The notes under the pieces were generated by a model. The model was not told the origin of the DNA, did no database searches, and saw nothing but the letters and a program-made list of their open reading frames with translations. 9,712 bases of DNA from an uncultured Oscillospiraceae bacterium (GTDB lineage Bacteria > Bacillota > Clostridia > Oscillospirales > Oscillospiraceae): assembly GCA_947630345.1 (NCBI GenBank), contig CANRHF010000069.1, positions 1 to 9,712 of the forward strand, in the 5' to 3' direction. A program made the position numbers and the translations under genes. Of the stretch, positions 1 through 5,906 are shown piece by piece (the first letter of the stretch is position 1; every line of letters starts with the position of its first letter).

Positions 1-38
1 AGTACAATTCCATCCGGGAACGCGGATGGAATTGTACT
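1..38. repeat. Perfect 16-bp inverted repeat with 6-nt loop at the window edge
   Basis: Bases 1-16 are the exact reverse complement of 23-38, leaving the loop GGAACG at 17-22. It lies inside the OppC-like reading frame and is not followed by a T-run, so it does not look like a terminator. Its left arm starts exactly at the first base of the window, so its true length is unknown. It may be a fold-back artefact of a contig end or a genuine hairpin. Confidence 0.8.
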
Positions 39-750
39 CCGCGCCGGCCTTCTCCGTGTTGGTGGAATAGGCGGGGACGAAGTTCCCGTCGTCGTCCAGC
101 TGGGCGGCGCCGGTATTGTCCACCTTATACCAGAGGTTGGCGTTGTTGTTGATCTCGCCGATATCGACAGGGTCCACATAGGGGTAAATCACCTGGATGC
201 CGGTTTCGTTCTGCCAATCCTGAATCCGCTGGAACTCTTTGTAATCGAAGTTCCGATAGACCACGCCCAGGGCGTAGTACATATTGACTTCGATATCATA
301 GGTATACCGGGTGACCATCTTGCCACGGTACTTCACCTGGGTCTCATGGGTGCCGGTGATGCCCAGGACCGGGTCATAGCCGGTCTCCGTGGCGATACCC
401 TTCCAGAAGTTCATGGCGGTGTCGTTCTGGCTGTCCATGACCCGGGCGCCGTCCAGGAAGCCCAGCTTCAGCTCGGCCACCTCGGGAACAAACGCCGGGT
501 AATTGACGTACATCCGCTCCTTGTCCGTGATCTTATAGGGGGAGAGAATCGGGGCGATAAAGGCGTAGAGAATCAGGAACAGCAGAATGTAGGACGCGAT
601 CACGGAGGATTTGTTCTTGCTGAACCGGATCATGGCGTCTGCAAAGTATCCCCGGGCCTTGGTCTCCAGGGCCTTGTCCCGCAGCTTCTTGTCCTCTTGG
701 ACAAACGCGAATTTTTCCGCGGGGATGCGCTCGTAATTTTCGTTGCTCAT
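1..750 (-). CDS. OppC/DppC-family ABC transporter permease, N-terminal 250 residues (3' end outside window)
   Basis: Second inner-membrane permease of a peptide/oligopeptide (family 5) ABC importer, which would pair with the OppB-type permease to form the channel. The start ATG (748-750) overlaps the stop of the upstream permease as ATGA, so translation is probably coupled; a GGGG stretch lies just upstream. Residues 1-48 are a charged cytoplasmic N-terminus typical of OppC_N proteins (residues such as KKLRDKALETKARGYF, then RFSKNKSSV). Residues about 49-71 form the first membrane helix. From residue 72 to the window edge (250) no second helix appears. The segment is polar and aromatic-rich, so it is probably an enlarged extracellular loop or domain; classical DppC has only a short loop here. 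The last codons lie in a perfect hairpin at the window edge, so the final residues (WNCT) may be artefactual. Family assignment rests on operon position, N-terminal pattern and the single helix; the conserved EAA loop is off the window. Confidence 0.85.
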   Translation of the reverse strand, partial: MSNENYERIPAEKFAFVQEDKKLRDKALETKARGYFADAMIRFSKNKSSVIASYILLFLILYAFIAPILSPYKITDKERMYVNYPAFVPEVAELKLGFLDGARVMDSQNDTAMNFWKGIATETGYDPVLGITGTHETQVKYRGKMVTRYTYDIEVNMYYALGVVYRNFDYKEFQRIQDWQNETGIQVIYPYVDPVDIGEINNNANLWYKVDNTGAAQLDDDGNFVPAYSTNTEKAGAEYNSIRVPGWNCT

Positions 751-1700
751 TTTTTCGACCCCACTCTGATACGAGGATCGATAAAGCCGTAGCTGATATC
801 GACCACAAGGCTGGCCGCCAGACCGATGGCGGTGTAGAAGCAGGTGGACAGCATGAAGATGTTGTAGTCCTGCGCCGTGATGGCGTTCAGGGTCAGGCCG
901 CCCACGCCGGGGATGGCGAAGATGCCCTCGATGATGAGGGAGCCGCCCAGGATGCCGATAAACTCGCCGAAGATCCCGGGGACCACCACCACGAAGCAGT
1001 TGCGCAGGGCGTGGCGGACGGTGGCCTGGGCCTTGGTCAGGCCCTTGGTCCGGGCCAGGAGCATGAACTCACTGGTTAAGACCTCGGTCAGCTCGGCACG
1101 GGTGGTCCGGGTAAAGCCCGCGATCACGCCGAAGGAAAGGCTGAGGACCGGGGGGATCATGGACCGGAACATCTCCCAGGTGAAGTAGTTGGACCCGGCC
1201 GCCATCAGGAACGGGAACCACTGCAGGCGGAAACAGAAAATGTACTGGATCAGGAACGCGTACACAAAGGACGGCACCGAAATGACGATCATGGTCGCCG
1301 TGGACAAAAAGTAGTCGACCCAAGTGTTCTTGTACAGCGCGGCGAAAATGCCCAGGGCAATGCCCACGGGAATGCTCCAGATGATCGAATAGAGATTGAC
1401 GATCATGGTCGCCGGCAGCTTCTGTACGAAAATGCTCCAGACGTCCTGCCCATAGTACAGCATCTCGGACAAGCCCCAGTTGAACTTGGTGAAGATGTTC
1501 TTCAGGAACAGCCAGAACTGCGTTAGGTAGGGCTCATTGTAGCCCGCGGCCTCCCGCTGGAGCCGAATGACCTCCGTATGGGGGTCGCCGGCAGGAAGCG
1601 GCGCCAGGGGCAGCATGCGGATCAGGACAAAGCACATGAGGGTGATGATAAAAAACACCAAAATCATGTAGCATATCCTTTGCAGGGCGTATTTGAACAT
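747..1700 (-). CDS. OppB/DppB-family peptide ABC transporter permease
   Basis: Membrane permease of a family-5 peptide/oligopeptide importer, 317 residues, close to the usual 305-335 for the family. The start is placed at 1698-1700: GGAGGG (1708-1713) sits 7 nt upstream, whereas the earlier ATG at 1713-1715 has no ribosome binding site. Helices are visible at about residues 8-28, 100-122, 132-157, 182-202 (weak), 236-262 and 282-305. The cytoplasmic EAA coupling loop spans about 203-235 (AELTEVLTSEFMLLARTKG, then LTKAQATVRHALRN), the contact with the ATPase subunits. The C-terminus DISYGFIDPRIRVG matches the DppB/OppB signature. It follows the binding-protein gene after a gap of 166 nt holding two stem-loops, and its stop TGA overlaps the start of the OppC-like gene. 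The ATPase genes are not in the window and may lie beyond the left edge. Substrate (dipeptide, oligopeptide or other) cannot be told. Confidence 0.95.
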   Translation of the reverse strand: MFKYALQRICYMILVFFIITLMCFVLIRMLPLAPLPAGDPHTEVIRLQREAAGYNEPYLTQFWLFLKNIFTKFNWGLSEMLYYGQDVWSIFVQKLPATMIVNLYSIIWSIPVGIALGIFAALYKNTWVDYFLSTATMIVISVPSFVYAFLIQYIFCFRLQWFPFLMAAGSNYFTWEMFRSMIPPVLSLSFGVIAGFTRTTRAELTEVLTSEFMLLARTKGLTKAQATVRHALRNCFVVVVPGIFGEFIGILGGSLIIEGIFAIPGVGGLTLNAITAQDYNIFMLSTCFYTAIGLAASLVVDISYGFIDPRIRVGSKK

Positions 1701-1722
1701 TAGCATTCCCTCCATTTCATTT

Positions 1723-1768
1723 GGTTCTCATACGCTCCGCCCATGGCTGTGCGGAGCAAATGAGGACC
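1723..1768 (-). other. Long stem-loop in the leader of the permease genes
   Basis: GCTCCGC (1734-1740) pairs with GCGGAGC (1751-1757) around a 10-nt loop. After a 2-nt internal loop the stem continues as GGTTCTCAT (1723-1731) with ATGAGGACC (1760-1768), which has one mismatch. It ends about 10 bases before the permease ribosome binding site, so it could protect the downstream mRNA after processing or influence permease translation. The function is inferred. Confidence 0.6.
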
Positions 1769-1783
1769 CACGAATGTTTTCTG

Positions 1784-1824
1784 ATAAAATGAAGCGGCGG
1801 GGGAGCGAAGCCGCACCCCCGCCG
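1784..1824 (-). terminator. Stem-loop with T-rich tail after the binding-protein gene, probably a leaky terminator
   Basis: CGGCGGGGG and CCCCCGCCG (1795-1803 with 1816-1824) form a 9-bp stem, extended past one mismatch by GCG/CGC around a 4-nt loop. On the minus strand it is followed by CTTCATTTTAT. It lies 43 nt past the stop of the binding-protein gene and before the permeases. Such partial terminators often make binding protein more abundant than permease; that role here is inferred. Confidence 0.7.
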
Positions 1825-1866
1825 TCGTTATTCGCTAAGAGGAGTTAAGAGTTTTCGCGCTTTGGA

Positions 1867-4431
1867 TTAGTACTGCAGCACGCCGCCCTGAGAGGCAACA
1901 TAGTCAGCCCACTCGGACTCGCTGTAGTTGTACTTGTAGTACCGGATGCCGCCGCGGCCCATGAAGGGATCGTACTCATCGACAACCCAGAAGCCCTGCT
2001 GCGTGTACAGGCTCATGCCGCCGTCCAGGAGGACAGGATAGCAGTTGCCGGACTCCAGCATGGCCTGCTCGATGTTGGCCAGGATCTGGACACGGTTGTC
2101 GATGGAGGTCTGGCCGTCGCCGAAGTTGTAGGTACCGGTCTCCTCACCGGTCTCGGGATCGGTAAGGGTGATGACCTGGCCGTTCAGCGCCTGGGCCCAC
2201 TGACGCAGGCTCATGGTGATCTCCTGGCCGTCGATGGTCCAGGTCTCCATGGCGTCCTCGCCGGTGAACCAGTTGCCCCAGTAGACTTCGCCGGGACCGT
2301 CGGTCCAAACCAGCGCGAAGTTGTAAGGATCGTAGGTGTTGCCGTTCCAGCCGGCCAGCTGGGTATCATAGGTGCCGTCCTCGATACGGTCGGACCAAGC
2401 GTTGCCCACAGGCGCGGACTTCACGATAACGACCTTGCCCTCGAAGGGGGTGCCCTCAGTGGCCTTGGCCAGGGACTCGTTGAGGAAGTCGATGGTCTTG
2501 GTCATGAAGTCGTTGTCCTGGGAAATGGCGTAGGTGATGGTAACGGTCTGATCGGACTTGCCGTCGCCGTCTTCATCGGTGATGTAGCCGGCTTCCATGG
2601 AATCCTGGAAGGCCTGGGTGTAGAGCTCCTTGGCGGTCTCGGGATCGTAACCGGTGATGGAATCCACAGCGGCGTCCAGATCGCCGTTGAACTTGTCGAG
2701 GTCAACCTTGTAGTAGTTGATCAGGGCCATCTTGGCCTGGTCGGTGTCACGGTACAGGGTGCCGGTCTCGGGGTCAACCACATACAGGGTGCCCAGCATG
2801 CCGTAAGCGCCGGTACGGGCGGGGGAGATGGTGGCAGCCATCAGATCACGGTCGATGGACACGCCAATAGCTTCCCGGAAGGCGGGAACCAGCATGGTCT
2901 GCAGGTCGGTAGTGGTCTTGTCGAAGTCGCCGGCATTCTCACGCTGATTGATGGCGGACTCATAGCCGTTCATCAGGAGCATGAAGGAGGCCTGACCGGG
3001 GGTAGCGAGGGTGTACTCGCTGGAGCGGTACTGATCGAAGTCCTCAGCCCCGAGGCCGTAGGCCATCAGCTGGCCGGCGAGGAACATTTCCTTCCGGGTG
3101 GCGGCTTCCTTGACGTACTGGACGTCGATCTCGTCGGTCATGTAGGGATCATAGGTCTGGCCGTCTTCGGGGTCCACATACTTGTAGGCATCGTAGTTCC
3201 AGCCGTACCAGTTCTCGTTCTTCACGAAGTGCATGGACTTATCCAGCTGATAGTCGCTGACCTTGTAGGGGCCGTAGGAAGGAGAGGTGGAGGCATTGGT
3301 GCAATAGGTGGTGGACCACATGGAGCCGCTGGCAGTCTCGTTCTCAACCAGCAGAGACTCGTACAGGTCGGGCTTTACCAGGTTGACGCCAATGTTGGTC
3401 AGCAGGTTGAACTCGGTGCCGATGGGCTGCTCGTAAACGAAGGTCAGCTCGTTCTCGCCGGAGATGAACAGGCCCACGTTGTCGAAGGAGTAGCCTTCCT
3501 CATAGGGCATATAAGTGGTGCCGGCATATTTGTTGGTGTATCCGGTGGGATCCTGGGAGCCGTAGTAGCCCTCGGGTCCGATGTAGTTGTCCCACAGGTA
3601 CTTGGCGGAGACGTAGTCCTCGTCTTCACCCTCGGCAACGGCGGGGTCACGGACCATGGTGTCGTCGGTAATGGGGGCCTGGTCACGGCCGTCGGCAGCG
3701 GTAACGCTCCAGAAGGACCGCATAGCCAGATAGACTTCATCATCGGTATGACCGGCGGCGATGAACTCCTCGTAGGTGGTGCCCATGTCGTTGAAGGACT
3801 GGAAGACGGGCTGGCCGGAGAGGGCGTAGGCCTTGGAGTTGGCGATGACGAAGGAGCCGGAGTAAGCGTCGCTGGCGCGGTAGTTCAGCAGCTCGGGCCG
3901 GAGCAGCAGCTCATAGGAGTCCAGGAAGGTCTGCGCGGTGATGGGCGTGCCGTCATCCCACGTCAGATCGTCACGGAGCTTCACGGAGAAAGCGTAGTCC
4001 TCGGTGGCGTCCTCGGGAATGCCAAACTCGGGATGCTCAGCCTTGACCTGCTCGGTCACATCCACGGGGAAGTCGGCCGCCATGGCGGGGACAAAGACAA
4101 AGCCCTCATAGGGGTCCTTGCCATCCAGGGGATGCAGCTCATCGTTGTACATCATGGTGTACAGGCCGTCGACGATACCGTAGTCGATGGGCAGAGCATC
4201 GTCAGAAGTCTTGTAGGTGAACATGTTCCAGTTGGTGGGCATCTGGGAAACCGCGTCCTTATAAATATAGACCGGCTTTTCCGCGGGCGCCTGGGTGCCC
4301 TGAGTACCCTCGGGGGGGTTGGTGCCTTCCGTGCCGCTGCCGGTGGGTTCCGTGGTGCCCTGAGGGCCGCAGCCCGCCAGAACGGCCAGAACCATCACAA
4401 CAGCCAAAAGCAGTGCGAGTGTCTTTTTCAT
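1867..4431 (-). CDS. Large family-5 (OppA/DppA-type) peptide-binding lipoprotein of an ABC importer
   Basis: Extracellular solute receptor, 854 residues, tethered to the membrane by lipid and delivering substrate to the two permeases downstream. Residues 1-20 are a lipoprotein signal peptide ending LAG, with Cys21 the lipidation site. Residues 22-52 are a Gly/Thr/Pro linker. The mature protein has the SBP_bac_5 pattern: an N-terminal DLTWDDGTPITAQTF segment, the hallmark SYGPYKV at 385-391 followed by a lysine/asparagine run, and the C-terminal region with LAGWNGNTYDPYNF. AAGGAGGT (4438-4445) sits 6 nt before the ATG. Typical members are about 500-600 residues, so some 250-300 residues are extra. 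An acidic loop of DxDxDG type lies at 619-627 (DEDGDGKSD), resembling a calcium-binding loop but lacking a glutamate at position 12. The transported substrate is probably a peptide, but a sugar or other solute cannot be excluded. Confidence 0.95.
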   Translation of the reverse strand: MKKTLALLLAVVMVLAVLAGCGPQGTTEPTGSGTEGTNPPEGTQGTQAPAEKPVYIYKDAVSQMPTNWNMFTYKTSDDALPIDYGIVDGLYTMMYNDELHPLDGKDPYEGFVFVPAMAADFPVDVTEQVKAEHPEFGIPEDATEDYAFSVKLRDDLTWDDGTPITAQTFLDSYELLLRPELLNYRASDAYSGSFVIANSKAYALSGQPVFQSFNDMGTTYEEFIAAGHTDDEVYLAMRSFWSVTAADGRDQAPITDDTMVRDPAVAEGEDEDYVSAKYLWDNYIGPEGYYGSQDPTGYTNKYAGTTYMPYEEGYSFDNVGLFISGENELTFVYEQPIGTEFNLLTNIGVNLVKPDLYESLLVENETASGSMWSTTYCTNASTSPSYGPYKVSDYQLDKSMHFVKNENWYGWNYDAYKYVDPEDGQTYDPYMTDEIDVQYVKEAATRKEMFLAGQLMAYGLGAEDFDQYRSSEYTLATPGQASFMLLMNGYESAINQRENAGDFDKTTTDLQTMLVPAFREAIGVSIDRDLMAATISPARTGAYGMLGTLYVVDPETGTLYRDTDQAKMALINYYKVDLDKFNGDLDAAVDSITGYDPETAKELYTQAFQDSMEAGYITDEDGDGKSDQTVTITYAISQDNDFMTKTIDFLNESLAKATEGTPFEGKVVIVKSAPVGNAWSDRIEDGTYDTQLAGWNGNTYDPYNFALVWTDGPGEVYWGNWFTGEDAMETWTIDGQEITMSLRQWAQALNGQVITLTDPETGEETGTYNFGDGQTSIDNRVQILANIEQAMLESGNCYPVLLDGGMSLYTQQGFWVVDEYDPFMGRGGIRYYKYNYSESEWADYVASQGGVLQY

Positions 4432-4503
4432 CTGATTACCTCCTTAAAATTTCCTATGCTTGTCGTGCTTGAGGACGCAAGCGCGCAACATAGCTTGGCA
4501 ATG

Positions 4504-4534
4504 ACACCGGCCGAAGACATTACGGCTCCGGTGT
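4504..4534 (-). other. Hairpin at the 5' end of the importer mRNA
   Basis: ACACCGG (4504-4510) pairs with CCGGTGT (4528-4534), and CCG/CGG extends the stem across a 2-nt bulge. The right arm coincides with the transcription start predicted from the promoter, so the mRNA would begin with this stem. A 5' terminal stem commonly slows RNA decay; that function is inferred. Confidence 0.5.
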
Positions 4535-4540
4535 GCGCCT

Positions 4541-4570
4541 ATTTTAACACAACTGTTTTCCATTTTTCAA
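4541..4570 (-). promoter_or_regulatory. Sigma-A-like promoter of the peptide importer operon
   Basis: On the minus strand, TTGAAA (4565-4570) and TAAAAT (4541-4546) each match consensus at five of six bases, with an 18-nt spacer. The surroundings are AT-rich compared with the neighbouring genes. The start would be near 4534, giving a leader of about 100 nt before the binding-protein ATG. No operator is obvious. Confidence 0.65.
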
Positions 4571-4701
4571 GAGTTTATTAAGAAGTTTTGAAAAAAACCG
4601 CTAATTGGCCAAAATAACCCCCAATCCCTTTTTCCTTGTTGTGAAATATACCGAGGGGCAAAACACACTTTTTTTAATGTGTCCGTGCCTGAAGGACACA
4701 T

Positions 4702-4749
4702 ACAAAATCCCGCCGCCAGGGGAAACAGCGTTTTCTCCCTTGGCGGCGG
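4702..4749 (-). terminator. Rho-independent terminator of the degV-family gene
   Basis: CCGCCGCCA (4710-4718) pairs perfectly with TGGCGGCGG (4741-4749), with further partial pairing inside. On the minus strand it is followed by GATTTTGTA. A second stem-loop (4777-4805; 5 bp, 2-nt bulge, 6 bp) begins just after the degV-family stop codon but is followed by A residues on this strand, so it is less likely to terminate by itself. Confidence 0.7.
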
Positions 4750-4806
4750 CGAAATATTCCGTTGGGCCCGGTTTTTGCCGGGGGAAAAGATGTCCTTTTC
4801 CCGGCT

Positions 4807-5670
4807 TTACCTGTTTTTCCCCAGGAAGAACAGGGCCAGGGTGCCGGGGCCGGAATGGGAGCCGATCACCGCCCCCACATAGCCGATCACCACGTTTTTG
4901 GCCCCCAGCTGCTCCCGGGCCAGGCCGGCCAGGTACTCCGCGTCCTCCCGGCAGTCCCCGTGGCAGATGAACACCGTCTCGTTCTCCCCGGGCAGGGCCA
5001 GCTCCTTGGCCTTGGCCGCCAGGGCCTGGATGGAGGCCTTCCGGCCCCGGGCTTTGGACATATTGATCAGATGCCCCTCGTTATCCACATGGAGCACCGG
5101 CTTGATTTGCAGCATGGTGCCAAGCAGCGCCGTGGCGGCGCTGACCCGGCCGCCCCGCTTCAGGTACATCAGATCGTCCACGGTGAACCAGTGGCACAGG
5201 TGGAATTTTTCCCGCTCCACCCAGTCCGCCAGCTCGTCTAAGGAAAGGCCCTGGTCCCGCTTCTTGCAGGCGTACCACACCAGCAGCCCCTCGCCTAGCG
5301 AGGCGCACAGGCTGTCCACCACCCGGATCTTCCGGTCGGGGTATTTTTCGGCCAGCTCGTTTTTCGCCAGCTCCGCCGCCTGGTAGGTGGTGCTAAGCCC
5401 TGAGGAAAAGGCGATCACCAGCAGATCCCGGCCCGCCGCCAGGGACGGCTCCATGGCCGCGGCCCACCGCTGGGGATTGACGGCGGCGGTGCTGGCCTCC
5501 TCCCCCGCCCGCAGGGCGTCGAAGAAGGTCTTGAGTTTATCATTATTATAATCCTCAAATTCCTGCCCCCGGAACCGCACCGTCAGGGGCAGCACCTGGA
5601 TCCCCAGCTCCCCGTGAAGCTCCTCCGGCAGGTCGCTGGCCGAATCGGTGAGAATATCGAAATTCGTCAT
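4807..5670 (-). CDS. DegV-family (FakB-like) fatty-acid-binding protein
   Basis: Cytoplasmic protein of the DegV/FakB family, 287 residues, the normal length. Family members bind a fatty acid in a buried pocket; FakB proteins present it to the kinase FakA for phosphorylation and entry into phospholipid synthesis. Visible motifs are TDSASDLP at 8-15, the AST segment at 59-61, FSSGLSTTYQ at 88-97 (Ser93 is where FakB proteins bind the carboxylate), KRGGRVS at 171-177 and the C-terminal IGSHSGPGTLALFF at 269-282. GGAGGGG (5678-5684) lies 7 nt before the ATG. It appears to be transcribed alone: its own promoter lies at 5752-5780 and a terminator follows. No fakA-like gene is in the window, and firmicutes usually carry several paralogues, so the preferred fatty acid and the partner are unknown. 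Confidence 0.95.
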   Translation of the reverse strand: MTNFDILTDSASDLPEELHGELGIQVLPLTVRFRGQEFEDYNNDKLKTFFDALRAGEEASTAAVNPQRWAAAMEPSLAAGRDLLVIAFSSGLSTTYQAAELAKNELAEKYPDRKIRVVDSLCASLGEGLLVWYACKKRDQGLSLDELADWVEREKFHLCHWFTVDDLMYLKRGGRVSAATALLGTMLQIKPVLHVDNEGHLINMSKARGRKASIQALAAKAKELALPGENETVFICHGDCREDAEYLAGLAREQLGAKNVVIGYVGAVIGSHSGPGTLALFFLGKNR

Positions 5671-5693
5671 ATTTGATCCCCTCCAAATAATAC

Positions 5694-5722
5694 TTTACAT
5701 TCGCCCCGGGGCTGCGTATAAT
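5694..5722 (+). promoter_or_regulatory. Sigma-A-like promoter of the CDF exporter gene
   Basis: TTTACA (5694-5699) and a perfect TATAAT (5717-5722) are separated by 17 nt. Transcription would start near 5729 and give a leader of about 180 nt. The spacer contains the 10-bp palindrome GCCCCGGGGC (5703-5712). The bases ACATTCGCC (5697-5705) recur inverted in the opposing promoter. Confidence 0.8.
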
Positions 5723-5728
5723 AGAAGG

Positions 5729-5906
5729 TAATACCCGGCTGCGCTATGAAAATCATACTATTTTTCCCGGCGAATGTCACCCTTTGATTGGTAGAATCGG
5801 GGGATTCTCCTCGCCGGAGAGTAGAATCGGGGCCTCTACCCCTAGTAGAAGCCTTTACCGTCTTCCTCTGTCCGCCAAGGGCGGACGAACGAGAAAAGGA
5901 GTCTTT
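5729..5906 (+). promoter_or_regulatory. Structured 5' leader of the CDF exporter gene, class not recognised
   Basis: The 12-base unit GTAGAATCGGGG occurs at 5791-5802 and 5821-5832, exactly 30 nt apart, with a partial third unit (GTAGAA) at 5845-5850. GATTCT at 5803-5808 can pair with AGAATC in the first unit (5793-5798) or the second (5823-5828), the latter helped by CTCC/GGAG. TCTAC at 5835-5839 can pair with any of three GTAGA copies. GTCCGCC/GGCGGAC form a 7-bp hairpin at 5870-5886, just before the ribosome binding site. CTCCT at 5807-5811 could mask AGGAG at 5897-5901. I do not see the conserved cores of the yybP-ykoY or NiCo riboswitches. A metal-responsive role is inference from the gene it precedes. 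Confidence 0.45.
5752..5780 (-). promoter_or_regulatory. Sigma-A-like promoter of the degV-family gene
   Basis: On the minus strand, GTGACA (5775-5780) and TATGAT (5752-5757) are separated by 17 nt. Transcription would start near 5745, 75 nt before the ATG. It faces the exporter promoter, so the two transcripts overlap for about 17 nt at their 5' ends and each polymerase must cross the other promoter. Confidence 0.65.

Larger units (their letters stand above)
4432..4806. other. Gene-free stretch between the binding-protein gene and degV-family gene
   Basis: This 375-base stretch holds no credible gene. From right to left on the minus strand it carries two stem-loops ending the degV-family transcript (4702-4805), a small hairpin with an 8-bp stem (4677-4684 with 4694-4701), the importer promoter (4541-4570), a hairpin at the predicted transcript 5' end (4504-4534) and the ribosome binding site of the binding-protein gene. 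The open frames crossing it on the plus strand have no ribosome binding site and no recognisable protein. Confidence 0.75.

Noticed and set aside
346..792. 148-codon plus-strand open frame at the left end
   Set aside because: It is antisense to the OppC-like gene and the OppB stop; no domain is recognisable.
3229..4581. 450-codon open frame on the plus strand
   Set aside because: It is antisense to the binding-protein gene and runs in register with its codon bias. It is rich in Gly/Val/His with no recognisable domain and no ribosome binding site.
4605..4970. Plus-strand open frame across the degV-family terminator
   Set aside because: It covers the terminator hairpins and then the antisense of the degV-family gene; it has no ribosome binding site and a Pro/Arg-rich random tail.
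5729..5906. Known metal riboswitch (yybP-ykoY manganese or NiCo type) before the CDF exporter
   Set aside because: I could not find the conserved core sequences of either class, so I report the leader only as an unclassified structured element.
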